Shown piece after piece: positions 26,452 through 35,076 of a DNA stretch of 55,785 bases (positions are counted from its first letter, which is position 1; the number at the start of each line of letters is the position of its first letter). Made by a program: the position numbers and the translations under genes. The notes beneath the pieces were generated by a model, which searched no databases, was not told where the DNA came from, and saw only the letters and a program-made list of their open reading frames with translations. Source of the DNA: an uncultured Collinsella sp. (GTDB taxonomy: Bacteria; Actinomycetota; Coriobacteriia; Coriobacteriales; Coriobacteriaceae); assembly GCA_900543515.1 (NCBI GenBank), contig UQRW01000007.1, positions 1 through 55,785 of the forward strand, written 5' to 3'.

Positions 26452-27216
26452 ATGGCACAGAGCACCTCTTCCACCGGCAATCAGCCGCTGATCGAGCTCA
26501 GGCACGTCGATAAGCACTACGGCGATCTGCACGTCCTCAACGACATCAATCTGTCGGTCGACCGCGGCGAGGTCGTCGTTGTGATCGGACCCTCGGGCTC
26601 GGGCAAGTCGACCATGTGCCGAACCATCAATCGCCTGGAAACCATCGACTCAGGCGAGATCCTCATCGAGGGCGAGCCCCTGCCACAGGAAGGCAAGGAT
26701 CTTGCCCGCATGCGTGCCGAGTTGGGCATGGTATTTCAGCAGTTCAACCTGTTTGCACATATGACCGTACTGCAGAACGTCATGCTGGGACCGGTCGATG
26801 TGCTGGGCGTCTCCAAGGAGGAAGCTCGTGAGCGCGCCATGGACCTGCTGGGCCGCGTGGGCGTTGCCGAGCAGGCCGATAAGGTGCCCGCACAGCTCTC
26901 GGGCGGCCAGCAACAGCGTGTAGCCATCGCACGTTCGCTTGCCATGCAACCCAAGGCCATGCTTTTTGACGAGCCCACGAGCGCCCTTGACCCCGAAATG
27001 ATCAACGAGGTGCTCGAGGTCATGGTCCGTCTGGCCCAGCAGGGCATGACGATGATCGTCATCACGCACGAGATGAACTTCGCCCGCCGCGTGGCCGACC
27101 GCGTCGTGTTTATGGCCGACGGCCAGATCGTGGAAACCGGCACACCCGACGAGTTCTTCGACCACCCCCAGACCAAGCGCGCCCAGGACTTCCTCAACTC
27201 CATTAAGGGCCACTAG
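26452..27216 (+). CDS. Amino-acid ABC transporter ATPase (GluA/GlnQ-like)
   Basis: 254 residues. Walker A GPSGSGKSTM, Q-loop VFQQFNLF, signature LSGGQQQR, Walker B AMLFDEPTSALDPE, switch ITHEM. AAGGAG ribosome site. Energises the two permeases encoded immediately upstream. Confidence 0.95.
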   Translation: MAQSTSSTGNQPLIELRHVDKHYGDLHVLNDINLSVDRGEVVVVIGPSGSGKSTMCRTINRLETIDSGEILIEGEPLPQEGKDLARMRAELGMVFQQFNLFAHMTVLQNVMLGPVDVLGVSKEEARERAMDLLGRVGVAEQADKVPAQLSGGQQQRVAIARSLAMQPKAMLFDEPTSALDPEMINEVLEVMVRLAQQGMTMIVITHEMNFARRVADRVVFMADGQIVETGTPDEFFDHPQTKRAQDFLNSIKGH

Positions 27217-27303
27217 CCCAATTGCCACGCGGGCAAATTCATCAGTAACGTTTGTCCCGCGCCACCCCTGTGCCATGTCCACCCGGATTCGAAAGCCGCA
27301 CCC

Positions 27304-28113
27304 ATGATCGGAACCCGCACCTCATCGTCCTACACTCCGCACGTCGACGTCGATCCCGCTGACCGCCCGCTTATCCTGGTAGCACCACGCTGGGAAGAAG
27401 CGAAGCCCTATTTGAGCGAGACGCTCTCCCCCAACGAGGAGATTGCGAGCGTATTTGTCGACGCCATTCTTGCCGCCGGCGGTCTGCCGCTGCAGATGTC
27501 CATCACCGAGGACATTGAGGTCATCCGTCATTACGTCGATATCGCCGACGGCATCGCCATTCCCGGCGGCCCCGATGTCAATCCCAAACGTTGGGGCGAT
27601 GATCGACCCTACGACCCCACCCTCTGCTGCGAGATCCGCGATAGTTTTGAGTTTAAGCTGGTCAGCGAGGTGCTCCGTGCCAAAAAGCCGCTCTTTACCA
27701 CCTGCCGCGGCACGCAACTGCTCAACGTCGCCACCGGCGGCACCCTGTGCATGGACGTGCCGAGCCTGGGCGCGCGCGAGGGCCGCACGCAGTGGCGCCA
27801 TACCCACGTGCTCAACGACCCTGTGCATCCTGTCGAGGTCGTGCCGGGCTCGCTGCTGGAGCGCGCGGTTGGCGGGCACAGGCTGATCCAGACCAACTCC
27901 GCACATCACTGCTGCGTCGATCGTCTGGGTAAGAGCACGCGCTTGGTCGCCAAGGCAACCGACGGCGTTCCCGAGTGCATCGAAGTCGAAGGCCAGCCGT
28001 TCTGTCTGGGTGTGCAATGGCATCCCGAGTACACCTGGCAGACGCTCGAGACCGACTTTAACCTGTGGAAGTCGTTTGTCGAGGCGGCGGCCAAGGTAAA
28101 GCAGACCCGCTAG
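27304..28113 (+). CDS. Class I glutamine-amidotransferase-like hydrolase (gamma-glutamyl-GABA hydrolase / peptidase C26 family)
   Basis: 269 residues. Nucleophile Cys in FTTCRGTQLLNVATGG, catalytic His-Glu in GVQWHPEY, substrate loop IPGGPDVNPKRWG. Relatives (PuuD type) cut the gamma-glutamyl bond of gamma-Glu-GABA or other gamma-glutamyl compounds. Following an amino-acid importer, it may release amino acids from imported or internal gamma-glutamyl conjugates; this link is inference. No clear ribosome site. Confidence 0.88.
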   Translation: MIGTRTSSSYTPHVDVDPADRPLILVAPRWEEAKPYLSETLSPNEEIASVFVDAILAAGGLPLQMSITEDIEVIRHYVDIADGIAIPGGPDVNPKRWGDDRPYDPTLCCEIRDSFEFKLVSEVLRAKKPLFTTCRGTQLLNVATGGTLCMDVPSLGAREGRTQWRHTHVLNDPVHPVEVVPGSLLERAVGGHRLIQTNSAHHCCVDRLGKSTRLVAKATDGVPECIEVEGQPFCLGVQWHPEYTWQTLETDFNLWKSFVEAAAKVKQTR

Positions 28114-28136
28114 TTCGCGAACCGCATAACAGATAA

Positions 28137-28177
28137 GGGCGCCCCGCCGGCCACATGGTCCGACGGGGCGCCCTTTT
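28137..28177 (+). terminator. Rho-independent terminator
   Basis: GGGCGCCCCG (28137-28146) against CGGGGCGCCC (28164-28173), then TTTT. Ends the importer/hydrolase operon. Confidence 0.9.
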
Positions 28178-28218
28178 GCCTATACGCGACAGGCGCGCAG
28201 CCCAAGGCTCGCAAGCTC

Positions 28219-28575
28219 TTATTCGGCCGTCTCGCGCAGGGCCGACATCGTAGCCGCATATTGCTGCTGCAGCGCATGCATCCCCTCGCGAGCGCCGTCA
28301 ACGGCATCGGCGCCGCGCAGCGCCTCGGTCACCACGACCGCCGGCTCGTACAGATTATCGAATCCCAGGTTCTGGCTCACGCCCTTGAGCGTGTGCGCTG
28401 CCATAAACGCACCTTCGGCGTCTCCCGCCGCCATGGCGGCCTCCAGCTTGTCCATGCTCTCGTCATCCAAAAACTTGAGGGCAAAGCGGGCGAGCATTTC
28501 CTCGCCCATCAGCCGAGCGCACGCGTCATCATAATTGGCGCCGATCTTCTCATACGCCTCACGCATGGAAATCAT
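28219..28575 (-). CDS. Histidine phosphotransfer (Hpt) domain protein
   Basis: 118 residues, a single four-helix Hpt domain. The phosphorylated His is H61 in AAHTLKGVSQNLGF. 23 bases downstream of a protein containing a receiver domain, so it probably shuttles phosphate to or from that receiver. GGAG ribosome site nine bases before ATG. Confidence 0.9.
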   Translation of the reverse strand: MISMREAYEKIGANYDDACARLMGEEMLARFALKFLDDESMDKLEAAMAAGDAEGAFMAAHTLKGVSQNLGFDNLYEPAVVVTEALRGADAVDGAREGMHALQQQYAATMSALRETAE

Positions 28576-28598
28576 GGATTAAAACTCCTTTGGTCAAA

Positions 28599-30479
28599 CT
28601 AAATCGTGGGAAACGCGACAACGTCGGCGGGGCGTGCCAACGTCTCGGCAATTTGGTCTTGCACCTCAAGCAGACAATCGAGCAGCAGCGGGTTAAAGGT
28701 GCCGCACTTACCGTCCAAGATCATCTGAATTGCCTCCTTGTGCGGGATAGCGTCCTTGTACACGCGCACGCTCGTCAGAGCATCGTACACGTCGGCCACC
28801 GAAACCACCTGTGCGGCAATGGGAATTTCGTCGCCCTTAAGGCCATCGGGATAACCCTTGCCGTCCCAGCGCTCGTGATGCCAACGCGCAATCTGGTACG
28901 CATATTCCATAAGCGCATTGCCGGCGTGATGGCTACCCAGCTCAAGCAGCATGTCGGCGCCGATCGTGGTATGCGTCTTCATAATCTCGAACTCCTCGGA
29001 CGTAAGGCGCCCGGGTTTGTTGAGAATCGCATCGTCAATCGACATCTTGCCGATATCGTGCAGCGCCGAAGCCAGGGCAATCGTGGAGCGCTCCTCATTG
29101 TCAAGGGAAATGGTGTCGCTACGCTGGACCAGACAGCCAAGCAGCAGCTCGGTCAGCTTTTCGATGTTCGTAACGTGCCTGCCGCTCTCGCCGTTGCGAA
29201 GCTCCATGACGCCAGCCATGATGTCGATGAGCATGCGACTGTTCTTGACACGCTCGTTGTACTGCTGGGACAGCAGGCTCGTCAGGCGGCGCTGTTTGGC
29301 GTATAGGCGGATGGTGTTGCTTACACGGCGGCGCACGACACGGGAGTCAAACGGGCGGTTGATATAGTCCGAGGCGCCTAGCTCGTACGCGCGCAGAACC
29401 ATATCATCGGAATCTTCGCTCGAAATCATGATGATAGGCAGATTGTCGATACCCGATCGGCGCGACAGACCGGCCAGCACCTCAAAGCCGCTTATGCCCG
29501 GCATGACAATATCCAGCAGTACGAGCGACAACTCATCACCATAGCGGTCGGCCATGTCGAGCGCCGTACGACCGTTATCGGCCTCGAGGATGCAATACTC
29601 GTCCTTGAGCATCTCGCTGAGAATGACTCGGTTCATCTCGGAGTCATCGACAATAAGTACCAAAGGCTTTTCACTTTGGAAGGCCTCGATGGAATCGGCA
29701 TCGGTCACGACCGTACCGGCTTTTGCCTTAGCGCGGCTCAGTAACTGGACAGCGCGGCCAACGCCCTCATCGACCGTCTCGCCATGAATACGAACGCCAC
29801 CAACACATGCCGTCAAGCTCACGTACTCATGGCCCGGAATAATCGTGGAACGAACGGCATCGGACACCTGATGCAGGCGACGGGTGAAGTCATCGGAGGG
29901 AATATTGGGCATGACAACCACAAACTTGTCGCAGCCATAGCGCACAAGCTCGTCAGTCGAACGGATTCCGCTGCGCATGGCTGTCGCCACGGCACCGAGC
30001 GCAAGGTCGCCGGCATGACGGCCACACGTATCGTTGAAGACCCTAAAATCATCAAGGTCGATCATCGCAACGCCGGCGTTCATGCGGGCGCTACGGAGCT
30101 TTTCCTCGTAATATCGGCGATTGTGCACGCTCGTCAGCACATCGGTGTAGACAAGGTCCTCTTTTGCGGCCTCTTGCCCATCGATCGGACGCACCATCAG
30201 CAGGACATGAGGCTCGCCCTCGACCTTCAGAGGGCGCAGATGGGCACGGTACTCAACGCCATCGTTGAGCAGTTGCTCCGACACCTCATCGGAATCTGTC
30301 AAGGCCTCAAGACTTGCCTGGCGCAAACAAGGGCAGCGATCGCCGGCGAGCAGGCAGTTAGGCTCGCTCTTAATCTGATCGGCCGACAGTAAACGTACCA
30401 CGGGGTAGGTCTTCGCGACACGGGCGACCTCGGCGGCAGCCTCCTCGTCGGTTAGATTGACCTCGTGATTATTGAGCAT
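28599..30479 (-). CDS. Multi-domain signalling protein: degenerate GGDEF, receiver and HD-GYP domains
   Basis: 626 residues. N-terminal 110 residues PAS-like; GGDEF domain (about 110-265) whose active motif reads YGCDKF instead of GGDEF, so probably not a cyclase; receiver domain (about 273-390) with VDDSEMN and phosphoacceptor Asp in LLDIVMPG; HD-GYP domain (about 410-610) with HDIGK, HxxxG (HTTIG) and WDGKGYPDG intact. The HD-GYP half should hydrolyse cyclic di-GMP, gated by receiver phosphorylation. Operon with the Hpt protein. Confidence 0.92.
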   Translation of the reverse strand: MLNNHEVNLTDEEAAAEVARVAKTYPVVRLLSADQIKSEPNCLLAGDRCPCLRQASLEALTDSDEVSEQLLNDGVEYRAHLRPLKVEGEPHVLLMVRPIDGQEAAKEDLVYTDVLTSVHNRRYYEEKLRSARMNAGVAMIDLDDFRVFNDTCGRHAGDLALGAVATAMRSGIRSTDELVRYGCDKFVVVMPNIPSDDFTRRLHQVSDAVRSTIIPGHEYVSLTACVGGVRIHGETVDEGVGRAVQLLSRAKAKAGTVVTDADSIEAFQSEKPLVLIVDDSEMNRVILSEMLKDEYCILEADNGRTALDMADRYGDELSLVLLDIVMPGISGFEVLAGLSRRSGIDNLPIIMISSEDSDDMVLRAYELGASDYINRPFDSRVVRRRVSNTIRLYAKQRRLTSLLSQQYNERVKNSRMLIDIMAGVMELRNGESGRHVTNIEKLTELLLGCLVQRSDTISLDNEERSTIALASALHDIGKMSIDDAILNKPGRLTSEEFEIMKTHTTIGADMLLELGSHHAGNALMEYAYQIARWHHERWDGKGYPDGLKGDEIPIAAQVVSVADVYDALTSVRVYKDAIPHKEAIQMILDGKCGTFNPLLLDCLLEVQDQIAETLARPADVVAFPTI

Positions 30480-30690
30480 ATGGGGCCCTTCCTATCGTTA
30501 CGCACGGCAACGGTGCATATCAATTGGTACAAGGGTAGCATCTAACAGCTGAAGGCAAACGCGCGATTATCGTTACATTTTTATGACCTGGCAAACGGCG
30601 GTAATGGAGCCGCGGGCGCGCGGTTATGGGCACATTCGTTAACAATGACGAAACGCTAACAGCCCCTCTCCCCGCAGGTCATCGAGCGTG

Positions 30691-31488
30691 CTAACGCTCC
30701 AAGACATCGCGAACGGCGTTTGCCGCCGTAACGGGGCGATCGCGCAGACCGTTATGCGCGCCCGGGATCGTCACAAGGGGGCAATCGAGATATTCGGCAG
30801 CCGCTCGCGTGCCAGCCTCGCGGGGTGTATCGACCGAAAGCTCGCCCAAAAACACGGCCGACACCGCCTTTGACGCGCGGACGCGCTCCCAGTCGGGAGC
30901 ATATGTCATATTTGTTCCGTATTCATTAGCCATAAAGCAACGACCATTGCGCAGGGCATGTTTGGCTTCCGCTTCGGTCGTCCCGGGAGCTTCGGGGTCC
31001 AAGTCGCCGAGGGCTCCCAAGAAAAGCCGGAGCGCCCTTGAAACCTTTCCAGCCGCAATCATATCGAGCAAAACCGGAGCTGCGCCCATGCCGACGCCTT
31101 CGGCCGACACAGCCGGCTCATGCAGAATCGCACGGGCGACGAGATGGGGTTCGGCGCGAAGAAGCTCCAGCGCCACCAACGTACCGGCGCTATGCGCAAG
31201 CACATTTGTCGGAGCGCCAACGTGTTCGATCACGGCTTGCAGGTCGGCGGCCTGAGCGGCAAGATCATAGCTGCCGTCTGCCGCATCGCTGCTGCCACCG
31301 CAGCCGCGGCGGTCGTAGGCAATTACGCGGTAGTTGCGGCTGAGCTCACAAGCGATACCGTCGAAAAATGTGCCGTCGACACAAGCGCCGTGCACGCACA
31401 CCAAGGCAGGAGTATCAGGCGACACATCCGGGCCGGCATATTCGCGACAGGCAATCGTGGTGCCCGCATTCTCGACCGTAAAATCCAT
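30691..31488 (-). CDS. Alpha/beta-hydrolase
   Basis: 265 residues. Oxyanion-hole HG (VCVHGACVDGTFF), nucleophile elbow AHSAG (near residue 100), final His in PGAHNGL. Similar in plan to esterases and proline-iminopeptidase-like hydrolases; substrate unknown. Single gene; 30480-30690 upstream of its stop holds no supported gene. Confidence 0.88.
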   Translation of the reverse strand: MDFTVENAGTTIACREYAGPDVSPDTPALVCVHGACVDGTFFDGIACELSRNYRVIAYDRRGCGGSSDAADGSYDLAAQAADLQAVIEHVGAPTNVLAHSAGTLVALELLRAEPHLVARAILHEPAVSAEGVGMGAAPVLLDMIAAGKVSRALRLFLGALGDLDPEAPGTTEAEAKHALRNGRCFMANEYGTNMTYAPDWERVRASKAVSAVFLGELSVDTPREAGTRAAAEYLDCPLVTIPGAHNGLRDRPVTAANAVRDVLER

Positions 31489-31707
31489 GTTGTGCCCCCA
31501 TCATCAACGCCCATCCAGTTGCGCGTCAGTACGGCTGGATAGACCTGCATTGCTTTACGCCTTGTTAACAGATTAACTTTACCCGACCCGAGGCTTTTCA
31601 TGACACGGCATAATGAGCGACGTGAAAAAACGAAACTTGTAAAGCAAGAGCCCGCACCCTGCTTTGGAGCCGATGCTATGCTTAGGCACAATTGTCTTGA
31701 GGAGCAT

Positions 31708-32490
31708 ATGCCTATGTCTACGTTTTTGAATGCCAGCCCCATCTTTGGGCCCGTTCGCAGCCGTCGCCTTGGTCTCTCGCTCGGCGTCAACATGATGCCG
31801 GCCAGCGGCAAAATCTGCACGTTCGACTGCATTTACTGCGAAAACGGCCTCAACGCCGAGCGCCCCTGCCATGAGCCGTACAACACAGCTGCCGTGGTAC
31901 TCGACGCGCTCGAGGCAAAGCTGCACGAGATGGCAGCTGAGGGCGAGCTCCCCGATGTGATCACCTTCGCAGGCAACGGCGAGCCCACCGCCGCACCGGA
32001 GTTTCCGCAGGCCATCGCCGGCGCCGTCGCGCTGCGCGACGAGCTTGCCCCAAACTCCAAGATCGCCGTGCTCTCCAACGGCACGCGCGCCGACCGCCCC
32101 GAGGTGCACGACGCGCTCATGATGGTCGATGACAACATTCTTAAGCTCGATACCGTCGACCCGGCATTTATCCAGCTGCTCGACCAGCCCGTTGGCCCCT
32201 ACGACGTCGAGCACCAGATCGAGACGTTCGCAAGCTTTGACGGTCACGTTATTATCCAGACGATCTTTTTGACCGGTGAGTATCAGGGCAAGCCCATCGA
32301 CAACACCGGCGAGGAGTACGTCGCCCCCTGGCTCGCGGTGCTCGAGCGCATTCGTCCGCAGGAGGCGACCATCTACACGGTGGCGCGCGAGACACCGGTC
32401 GCAGGCCTTGCCAAAGCAGCACCCGAGGCCCTCGACGCCATTGCCGCGCGCGTGCGCGCCCTCGGCATTCCCTGCCAGGTGAGCTACTAG
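31708..32490 (+). CDS. Radical SAM protein, COG0731-like
   Basis: 260 residues from ATG 31708; ATG 31714 is better spaced from GAGGAG and equally possible. CxxxCxxC at C37, C41, C44 (CTFDCIYC); opening FGPVRSRRLGLSLGVN and the GNGEPT SAM-binding motif are typical of the COG0731 group related to wyosine synthases, here without the extra domains. Single 4Fe-4S cluster expected. Function in bacteria unknown. Confidence 0.85.
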   Translation: MPMSTFLNASPIFGPVRSRRLGLSLGVNMMPASGKICTFDCIYCENGLNAERPCHEPYNTAAVVLDALEAKLHEMAAEGELPDVITFAGNGEPTAAPEFPQAIAGAVALRDELAPNSKIAVLSNGTRADRPEVHDALMMVDDNILKLDTVDPAFIQLLDQPVGPYDVEHQIETFASFDGHVIIQTIFLTGEYQGKPIDNTGEEYVAPWLAVLERIRPQEATIYTVARETPVAGLAKAAPEALDAIAARVRALGIPCQVSY

Positions 32491-32531
32491 CAAAACCACG
32501 CAGCAGCTAGTGCCTGCCATCCCGCTCCATC

Positions 32532-32603
32532 AGTTGCGGTGATATAGTTCCTATTTATGCTGTTAAACCGCTTAAATCGGAACTATATCACCGCAACTTT
32601 TAT
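32532..32603 (+). terminator. 20-bp perfect inverted repeat, probable terminator
   Basis: Bases 32532-32551 and 32579-32598 are exact complements (core GCGGTGATATAGTTCC) with a 27-base AT-rich loop, followed by TTTTA. Follows the radical SAM gene by about 40 bases. The long loop and length are unusual for a terminator. Confidence 0.55.
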
Positions 32604-32650
32604 GGACGCGTGGGTGGGCTATACTAGCTGCGAATGAAAGGAAGTTAGCC

Positions 32651-33538
32651 ATGTTTGACAATGGACCCGTGCCCGGCCGCAACGACGCCTGCTGGTGCGG
32701 CAGCGGCAAAAAATATAAGAAATGCCATAGCGCCTTTGATGAGCGCCTCGAGCGCTTGTGGGAAGAGGGCTGGGAGGTTCTGCCCCGCACGCTCTACAAG
32801 ACGCCCGCCGATATCGAGGGCATCAAGCGCTCGGCCGCCATCAACGTGGGCGTGCTCGATTACGTAGGCGAACACATCGCCGCGGGCATGACCACCAACC
32901 AGATCGACCAGATGATCTACGACTACACCGTCGAGCACGGTGGCACGCCGGCCGACCTCAACTATGAGGGCTACCCCAAGAGCGTTTGCACCTCGATCAA
33001 CGACGTGGTCTGTCACGGTATCCCCTGCGATACGGACGTGCTGCATGAGGGCGATATTATCAACGTGGACTGCTCCACGATCCTAGACGGCTACTTTAGT
33101 GATTCGAGCCGCATGTTCTGCATCGGCGAGGTCTCTGCCGAGCGCCAGCGCCTGGTCGACGTCACCCGCGCCAGCGTGGAGGCGGGTCTGGCTGCCGTCA
33201 AGCCGTGGCTGCCGCTCTCCGTGATGGCTGAGGCCGTGCAAAAGACGGTCGAGGACGCCGGTTTTAGCGTAGTGCGCGAGTACGGCGGACACGGCATTGG
33301 CAAAGAGTTCCACGAGGACCCGTTTGTGGGCTTTACCACCGAGGCGCCCGATGTGGACACCATCATGGCCCCGGGCATGGTCTTTACCATTGAGCCCATG
33401 GTCAACGCCGGAGCGCCCGACATCAAGATCAGCAAGGGCGACGGTTGGTGCGTGCGCACCAAGGACGGCAGCGATTCGGCCCAGTGCGAGGTACAGCTCG
33501 TGGTGACCGAGGACGGCTACGAGCTGCTGAGCTGGTAG
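32651..33538 (+). CDS. map: Type I methionine aminopeptidase with N-terminal SEC-C zinc motif
   Basis: 295 residues. Residues 9-26 form a SEC-C motif (GRNDACWCGSGKKYKKCH), then the pita-bread peptidase with metal ligands in NVDCSTILDGYFSDSSR, GHGIGKEFHEDP, TIEPMV and QCEVQLVVTEDG. Removes the initiator Met; SEC-C may aid docking near the ribosome. GAAAGGAAG ribosome site. Confidence 0.95.
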   Translation: MFDNGPVPGRNDACWCGSGKKYKKCHSAFDERLERLWEEGWEVLPRTLYKTPADIEGIKRSAAINVGVLDYVGEHIAAGMTTNQIDQMIYDYTVEHGGTPADLNYEGYPKSVCTSINDVVCHGIPCDTDVLHEGDIINVDCSTILDGYFSDSSRMFCIGEVSAERQRLVDVTRASVEAGLAAVKPWLPLSVMAEAVQKTVEDAGFSVVREYGGHGIGKEFHEDPFVGFTTEAPDVDTIMAPGMVFTIEPMVNAGAPDIKISKGDGWCVRTKDGSDSAQCEVQLVVTEDGYELLSW

Positions 33539-33548
33539 CCGTGGATGC

Positions 33549-33598
33549 GCCGGGCTTCGCGATGGATATGTTAACCATCGCGAAGCCCGGCGTTTTTA
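33549..33598 (+). terminator. Rho-independent terminator of map
   Basis: GCCGGGCTTCGCGATGG pairs perfectly with CCATCGCGAAGCCCGGC over a short loop, then GTTTTTATA. Confidence 0.9.
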
Positions 33599-33616
33599 TA
33601 GCGTTTTGCCTGATAA

Positions 33617-33653
33617 AACCTGCCAAAATAAACCTGTCCCCTTTTGGCAGGTT
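33617..33653. repeat. 12-bp stem with AACCTGTCCCC loop
   Basis: AACCTGCCAAAA (33617-33628) and TTTTGGCAGGTT (33642-33653) flank TAAACCTGTCCCC. A nearly identical half (CCTGCCAAAATAAACC, minus strand) is at 43006-43028, and the loop core recurs with another stem at 34787-34817. Confidence 0.65.
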
Positions 33654-33671
33654 GGGCGGAGAGGACCGTTT

Positions 33672-34607
33672 GTGAACATCCTGGTTTTGTTGCCCGTCAA
33701 CGACCGTCATCGCGCAATTCTTGAGTCGAGCGCTCCGGGCGAGGACTTTATCTACACGAGTGCCGACGCCATCACGCGCGAGCAGGTCGCCGATGCCGAC
33801 GTGATCTTGGGCAACATCGACCCTGACATGCTCACAGCATGCGAGCATCTCCAGCTGTTGCAACTGCAGACCGCGGGCTATGACGATTACTTGGCCGCCG
33901 GCACCGTGCCAGCCGACGCTAAGCTTTCCTGCTCGGTGGGCGCCTACGGCCAGGCTGTGAGCGAGCACATGTTTGCCATGGTCCTTTCCATGATGAAGCG
34001 CCTGCCCGGCTATCACGACTTGCAGCGCAAGCATCGCTGGGAGGATTTGGGGCCGGTCACCTCGCTCAAAAACGCCAATGTGCTGGTGCTGGGCGCGGGC
34101 GACATTGGCGGCCACTTTGCCACGCTCTGCCGCAACATGGGTGCGCACGTCCGCGGCATCAAGCGCCACCCGCTCGTCTACCCCATTGTGTTTGAGGACA
34201 TGGACGGCATGGACGCCCTGTCTGAGCGTCTGGCGGAGGCAGACGTCGTCGCATCCTTTATGCCCAGTACGCCCGAGACCCGCGGCATTGCAAATGCCGA
34301 GTTCTTTGCCGCGATGAAACCGGGTGCCTTCTTTGCCAACGGCGGCCGCGGCGATCTTGTGGTCGCCGACGACTTGGTTGCCGCCCTGGAGTCGGGACAT
34401 CTCGCCGGCGCCGCGGTCGACGTCACCGACCCCGAACCGTTGCCTGAGACAAGCCCACTGTGGGATGCGCCCAACATGCTCATCACGCCGCACGTCTCGG
34501 GCTGGTTCCACCTGGCAGCCACGCTCAACAACGTGGTCGACATCGCCGCGGAGAATCTGCGTCACCTGCAAGCTGGCGAGACGCTTCGCTGCTGGATCGA
34601 ACACTGA
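33672..34607 (+). CDS. D-isomer-specific 2-hydroxyacid dehydrogenase
   Basis: 311 residues from GTG 33672 (GGAGAGG seven bases upstream); an ATG at 33606 would read through the repeat. NAD-binding GAGDIGGHFA near residue 140 and the late catalytic segment ITPHVSGW with His; FFANGGRGDLV precedes it. Reduces a 2-keto acid or oxidises a D-2-hydroxyacid; substrate unknown. Confidence 0.9.
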   Translation: MNILVLLPVNDRHRAILESSAPGEDFIYTSADAITREQVADADVILGNIDPDMLTACEHLQLLQLQTAGYDDYLAAGTVPADAKLSCSVGAYGQAVSEHMFAMVLSMMKRLPGYHDLQRKHRWEDLGPVTSLKNANVLVLGAGDIGGHFATLCRNMGAHVRGIKRHPLVYPIVFEDMDGMDALSERLAEADVVASFMPSTPETRGIANAEFFAAMKPGAFFANGGRGDLVVADDLVAALESGHLAGAAVDVTDPEPLPETSPLWDAPNMLITPHVSGWFHLAATLNNVVDIAAENLRHLQAGETLRCWIEH

Positions 34608-34610
34608 TTG

Positions 34611-34636
34611 TTCCGGCGTTTTGCCAAACGCCGGAA
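34611..34636 (+). terminator. 11-bp hairpin after the dehydrogenase
   Basis: TTCCGGCGTTT and AAACGCCGGAA with a 4-base loop, three bases past the stop. Lacks a T run. Confidence 0.6.
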
Positions 34637-34650
34637 CCCCTCGACGCTGC

Positions 34651-34748
34651 GAGCCCGCCAGAGCGGCAATCTGCCTTTCAATCGTCGGGCATGACCAGAA
34701 GGTCAATGCCCTCCTCTTTCACGTCACCTTGCTCGCTCTGGCGGGCTC
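34651..34748. repeat. Long interrupted hairpin (family 2, copy F)
   Basis: Outer arms 34651-34665 and 34734-34748 pair perfectly (GAGCCCGCCAGAGCG). Inside, TCAATCGTCG (34678-34687), a 23-nt capped inner stem (GGCATGACC-AGAA-GGTCAATGCC) and CTCCTCTTTC (34711-34720). The boxes and their 23-nt distance match copy E at 18153-18238 although the stems differ. Confidence 0.65.
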
Positions 34749-34786
34749 TCGCTGACTTTTGTCCGACCTGCGGCATTCTCCCTTTT

Positions 34787-34817
34787 TGGTGCAATGGGGT
34801 CAGGTTAGTTTGCACCA
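34787..34817. repeat. 8-bp stem with AACCTGACCCC loop (minus strand)
   Basis: TGGTGCAA (34787-34794) and TTGCACCA (34810-34817) flank a loop whose minus-strand sequence contains AACCTGACCCC, close to the loop of the hairpin at 33617. Confidence 0.55.
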
Positions 34818-34893
34818 TTACGTTGGTTTTGCCTGCGATACTTTTGTCAAAGTGATATCAGGCATTCATCTGGCGTTTTCGACGTTTCGCCTA

Positions 34894-35076
34894 TTAGAGC
34901 CAGTCCATCTCCTTACCATAATGGTCCGAATAGGCGCTACGCTTGAGTTCTTCATCGCTCGCTGGCCACGCGTTGGACACGTCGATTCCCGATTCATGGC
35001 AAGCGGTGGCGAACAGCTTCGACCCCTGATCGATTAGTTGAGACCTGCCCTCGGTCTTCTCGTCTTCGGCTTGCAT
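34894..35076 (-). CDS. Small acidic hypothetical protein co-transcribed with the M18 aminopeptidase
   Basis: 60 residues, charged, ending SAYSDHYGKEMDWL. Its ATG directly follows the TAA of the aminopeptidase (TAAATG) and has GGAG six bases upstream, so translation is coupled. No family recognised. Confidence 0.55.
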   Translation of the reverse strand: MQAEDEKTEGRSQLIDQGSKLFATACHESGIDVSNAWPASDEELKRSAYSDHYGKEMDWL

